From positions 1 through 6,469 of the forward strand of contig JAHISC010000015.1 of assembly GCA_018818445.1 (NCBI GenBank): a stretch of 6,469 nucleotides of DNA. The letters run 5' to 3'. The position numbers and the translations under genes were made by a program. This DNA comes from Patescibacteria group bacterium (GTDB taxonomy: Bacteria; Patescibacteriota; Patescibacteriia; UBA9934). The notes under the pieces are model-generated. The model was not told where the DNA came from and did not search any database. It saw only the letters and a program-made list of their open reading frames with translations. This document shows, one piece after another, positions 4,963 to 6,469 of the stretch (the first letter of the stretch is position 1; each line of letters starts with the position of its first letter).

Positions 4963-6039
4963 ATGACCTGGCGCCTGTTCACGGCCGCGCTGGCGGCCTT
5001 CCTGTTCCTGTTCGTCTCCGTCCCGGCAATGGCCGGCGGAGATGCGGACGTGGTCCGCAGCAACGACAACGTCGAGATCGACGACGGGGAGTGCTTGCCC
5101 GACGACGTTGCGACCCCGGCCCCCAAGGCCGCGGCGCCCGTGACGACGACACCCTGTCCGACGACGACCCCGTGCCCGGCCGCGCCAGCGCTTCCGAAGC
5201 GCGGCGTGGCCCTGGCGGCGCCCCCGGCCCATCCGGAGACCAACTTTGATTTCATCGCCGGAAACGGCGAGAAGATCGAAGAGCTCCAGTTCAAGATGCA
5301 GGAACTCCAGGACGAGCTAGGGGAGCTCCGTCTCGCCAAGGGCGACGTCAGCAGGGCCGACCTGGCCCCGCTCACCGAGGCACTGGCCGCGATGGGTGTC
5401 GAGCTCGACACGCTGAAGAAGCGTCCGTCGGCTACCGACCCGGTCGCCGCGGATCAGCTCGAGCAGCTGGAGGCGTCGATCGTGGCCATCTGGCTCGCGA
5501 TCGACACGCTCGACGCCCGCGCCACGAAGTTCTACTTCGTCGTCGGGCCCCGACTCGCCGCCGCCTATGGTCCCCCGATCCCGGGTGTGACCGTGGGCAA
5601 GCGAGGCGACCGCACGGTCGTCTCGCAGGGTGTCCCGGCACTGCGCCAGGACTTCGGACTCTCTCTCGGCCTCGGCTGGGAGAACTCGAAGTCGGGCATG
5701 CTCCTTTCGGGGAGTGTGTCCAAGCGCAACGCCGAGGGCGTGAGCGGCACAGCTTCAGCCGTCCGCTACGTCCGCAAGGACGCATGGGCGATCGGGGCTG
5801 GCCTCGGCGTCTCGGGGAGCAGCTACGAGCTGTTCTCTCCGGGCCAGCCGCTGCCGGGCTCGACCGAGCTGGGCGTCCAGTTGGAGGGGTTCCTTCGGCT
5901 GACGCTGGTCGATGACGGCAAGTCCGCCGTCGACCTCCAGTTCCGGCCCTCGGTCGGCCTGTTCCGCGAGACCAACCCGATCAGCGCCTATCCGGCGCCG
6001 GTCGGAAGCCTCGCAGTCGAGGCCGTCGTCCGATTCTAG
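4963..6039 (+). CDS. Secreted coiled-coil protein with outer-membrane beta-barrel-like C-terminus
   Basis: The specific family is not recognised. The 358 residues begin with a clear signal peptide (hydrophobic 5-20, likely cut after AMA at 22-24). A Pro/Ala/Thr-rich linker with cysteines 44, 65 and 71 follows, including two TTTPCP units. A heptad-like coiled coil runs from about 102-155 (EKIEELQFKMQELQDELGEL) and a second helix from about 163-186. Residues 188-358 alternate polar and hydrophobic with many Gly and aromatic residues, as beta strands do (FYFVVGPRLAAAYG, FGLSLGLGWE, WAIGAGLGVSG, VQLEGFLRLTL, LQFRPSVGLF), and the last residue is Phe, the usual BAM signal of outer-membrane proteins. 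The coiled coil may trimerise or reach peptidoglycan. The codons are very GC-rich, unlike every other gene here. Long minus-strand frames inside (4771-5232, 4833-5411, 5432-5785, 5755-6066) are GC shadows. Confidence 0.85.
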   Translation: MTWRLFTAALAAFLFLFVSVPAMAGGDADVVRSNDNVEIDDGECLPDDVATPAPKAAAPVTTTPCPTTTPCPAAPALPKRGVALAAPPAHPETNFDFIAGNGEKIEELQFKMQELQDELGELRLAKGDVSRADLAPLTEALAAMGVELDTLKKRPSATDPVAADQLEQLEASIVAIWLAIDTLDARATKFYFVVGPRLAAAYGPPIPGVTVGKRGDRTVVSQGVPALRQDFGLSLGLGWENSKSGMLLSGSVSKRNAEGVSGTASAVRYVRKDAWAIGAGLGVSGSSYELFSPGQPLPGSTELGVQLEGFLRLTLVDDGKSAVDLQFRPSVGLFRETNPISAYPAPVGSLAVEAVVRF

Positions 6040-6046
6040 TACTCTG

Positions 6047-6092
6047 GGGCGGCCGATGCAGTGCAACTACACAGCACTCGCATCGGTCGCCC
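6047..6092 (+). terminator. Strong hairpin after the outer-membrane-type gene
   Basis: Bases 6047-6059 pair with 6080-6092 over 13 positions with one G-U, and GTGC (6061-6064) pairs with GCAC (6074-6077) around a 9-nt loop. It begins 8 nt after the stop codon. There is no immediate T-run (TTTT only at 6113-6116 region is absent; a short TTTT lies about ten bases beyond the stem), so it is an imperfect intrinsic terminator or an mRNA 3' stabiliser. It marks the end of the GC-rich segment. Confidence 0.5.
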
Positions 6093-6135
6093 TGACTCCA
6101 ACTTTTAACAACTTAGTCAAGCTTTTCAAAATCCG

Positions 6136-6168
6136 GTCATTGCGAGCCCCAATAGGGCGTGGCAATCT
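6136..6168. repeat. Dispersed palindromic repeat GTCATTGCGA, copy 1
   Basis: GTCATTGCGAGCCCC opens a unit in which ATTGC (6139-6143) pairs with GCAAT (6162-6166) and GCCC (6146-6149) with GGGC (6155-6158). A second unit in the same orientation starts at 6294. The motif (GTCATTGCGA ... GCAATCCAG) is of a type seen scattered between genes in many bacterial genomes. Confidence 0.7.
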
Positions 6169-6293
6169 GAAATGCTTAGCCAAGAGGTTAAAACCTCTGT
6201 CGAACATTAAAATAAGGTCTCATCCTGGCGTCGTCGATACTGCTTTAAGGGCAGGTCGCGTAACCAACTTAGAAAGATATTTCCGTTGAACTT
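6169..6293. other. Spacer between repeat copies, no gene
   Basis: A perfect 7-bp hairpin, AGAGGTT (6183-6189) with AACCTCT (6192-6198), and one arm of the 24-bp inverted repeat (6215-6238) occupy this stretch. A plus frame at 5912-6289 begins inside the outer-membrane gene in the wrong frame and crosses these repeats; it is not a gene. Confidence 0.5.
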
Positions 6294-6407
6294 GTCATTG
6301 CGAACCCCGAGCATAGCGAAGGGTGAAGCAATCCAGTCTGTGAAGTTATATGGTCCAAAACTAAAATCCATTACTTTCAAGTCATCGGCTACGCCAGGAT
6401 GAGGCCT
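6215..6407. repeat. 24-bp inverted repeat pair (6215-6238 and 6384-6407)
   Basis: AGGTCTCATCCTGGCGT...CGAT at 6215-6238 and the reverse complement of 6384-6407 agree at 21 of 24 positions. They flank 145 bp containing the second GTCATTGCGA unit. No transposase is present, so it may be a non-autonomous element or two opposed copies of one dispersed repeat. Confidence 0.6.
6294..6344. repeat. Dispersed palindromic repeat GTCATTGCGA, copy 2
   Basis: ATTGC (6297-6301) pairs with GCAAT (6328-6332), and ACCC (6304-6307) with GGGT (6321-6324). The unit continues into CCAGTCTGTGAAG. It shares GTCATTGCGA and CCCC with the copy at 6136 but has a different, longer loop (GAGCATAGCGAAG). Confidence 0.7.
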
Positions 6408-6454
6408 AAAAACCTCATGCCACCGCCCGCCTGCCTCTCAGGTTGGCGGCGGCA
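6399..6454. repeat. Two adjacent hairpins near the window end
   Basis: ATGAGG (6399-6404) pairs with CCTCAT (6413-6418). Then TGCC (6418-6421), CCGCC (6423-6427) and CCTG (6430-6433) pair in turn with CAGG (6439-6442), GGCGG (6445-6449) and GGCA (6451-6454). The second is a long GC-rich stem with small internal loops, followed by an A-rich tail to the window end. On the minus strand the tail would place T-rich sequence before, not after, the stem. Confidence 0.55.
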
Positions 6455-6469
6455 AACAAAAACAGTTAC

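Noticed and set aside
4771..5411. Minus-strand frames of 153 and 192 codons
   Set aside because: They are low-complexity Arg/Gly/Ser/Ala shadows of the GC-rich gene on the plus strand.
6047..6092. Integron attC site
   Set aside because: It is an imperfect palindrome after a single gene, but lacks the RYYYAAC and GTTRRRY ends, and the leader is too long for a cassette.
4769..6120. Transposon with AGTCAA target duplication
   Set aside because: A 6-bp match is weak, and no terminal inverted repeats or transposase were found.

Overview
The window reads as two unlike pieces of DNA. Most of it (about 1-4770 and 6100-6469) is moderately AT-rich, tightly packed and rich in small palindromic repeats. 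It carries a tmRNA gene, smpB and a four-gene run of membrane and envelope proteins. None of these genes has a clear Shine-Dalgarno sequence, and two appear to be nearly leaderless. TGA acts as an ordinary stop (at 2366-2368, inside a stop/start overlap), which argues against the TGA-as-glycine codes of Gracilibacteria and Absconditabacteria. Compact genes, dispersed palindromes and short orphan membrane proteins suggest a Patescibacteria (CPR)-like bacterium. That placement is inference from style, not from a marker-gene match.

Left part, minus strand: smpB (484-942) is followed by ssrA (tmRNA, 2-399). Together they form the trans-translation pair that rescues stalled ribosomes. From a 24-bp gap the plus-strand operon diverges: an AI-2E/PerM-family permease (967-1992), a small signal-anchored protein (1997-2368), a multi-pass membrane protein (2365-3129) and an HtrA-like protein with a PDZ domain that has lost its catalytic His and Ser (3131-4243). 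Gaps of 4 nt, a GTGA overlap and 1 nt imply one transcript and a shared envelope role.

Middle, 4244-4770, has no convincing conventional gene. It holds a promoter-like sequence followed by a 95-nt closed hairpin ending in six T (a candidate small RNA whose loop carries an anti-Shine-Dalgarno run). Opposite it lies a 16-codon mini-ORF whose ribosome site is exactly the complement of that loop. Next come a 104-nt multi-loop palindrome, a cluster of further palindromes and a strong sigma70-type promoter at 4736-4764.

Right part: from about 4775 to 6095 the composition jumps to high GC. The segment contains one complete gene (4963-6039) with a textbook AAGGAGG site, a signal peptide, a coiled coil and a beta-barrel-like C-terminus ending in Phe, followed by a 13-bp hairpin. 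This looks like a diderm outer-membrane protein and is foreign to its surroundings, so it is either a transfer or an assembly join. From about 6100 to the end the sequence is again AT-rich and full of dispersed palindromic repeats, with no supported gene.
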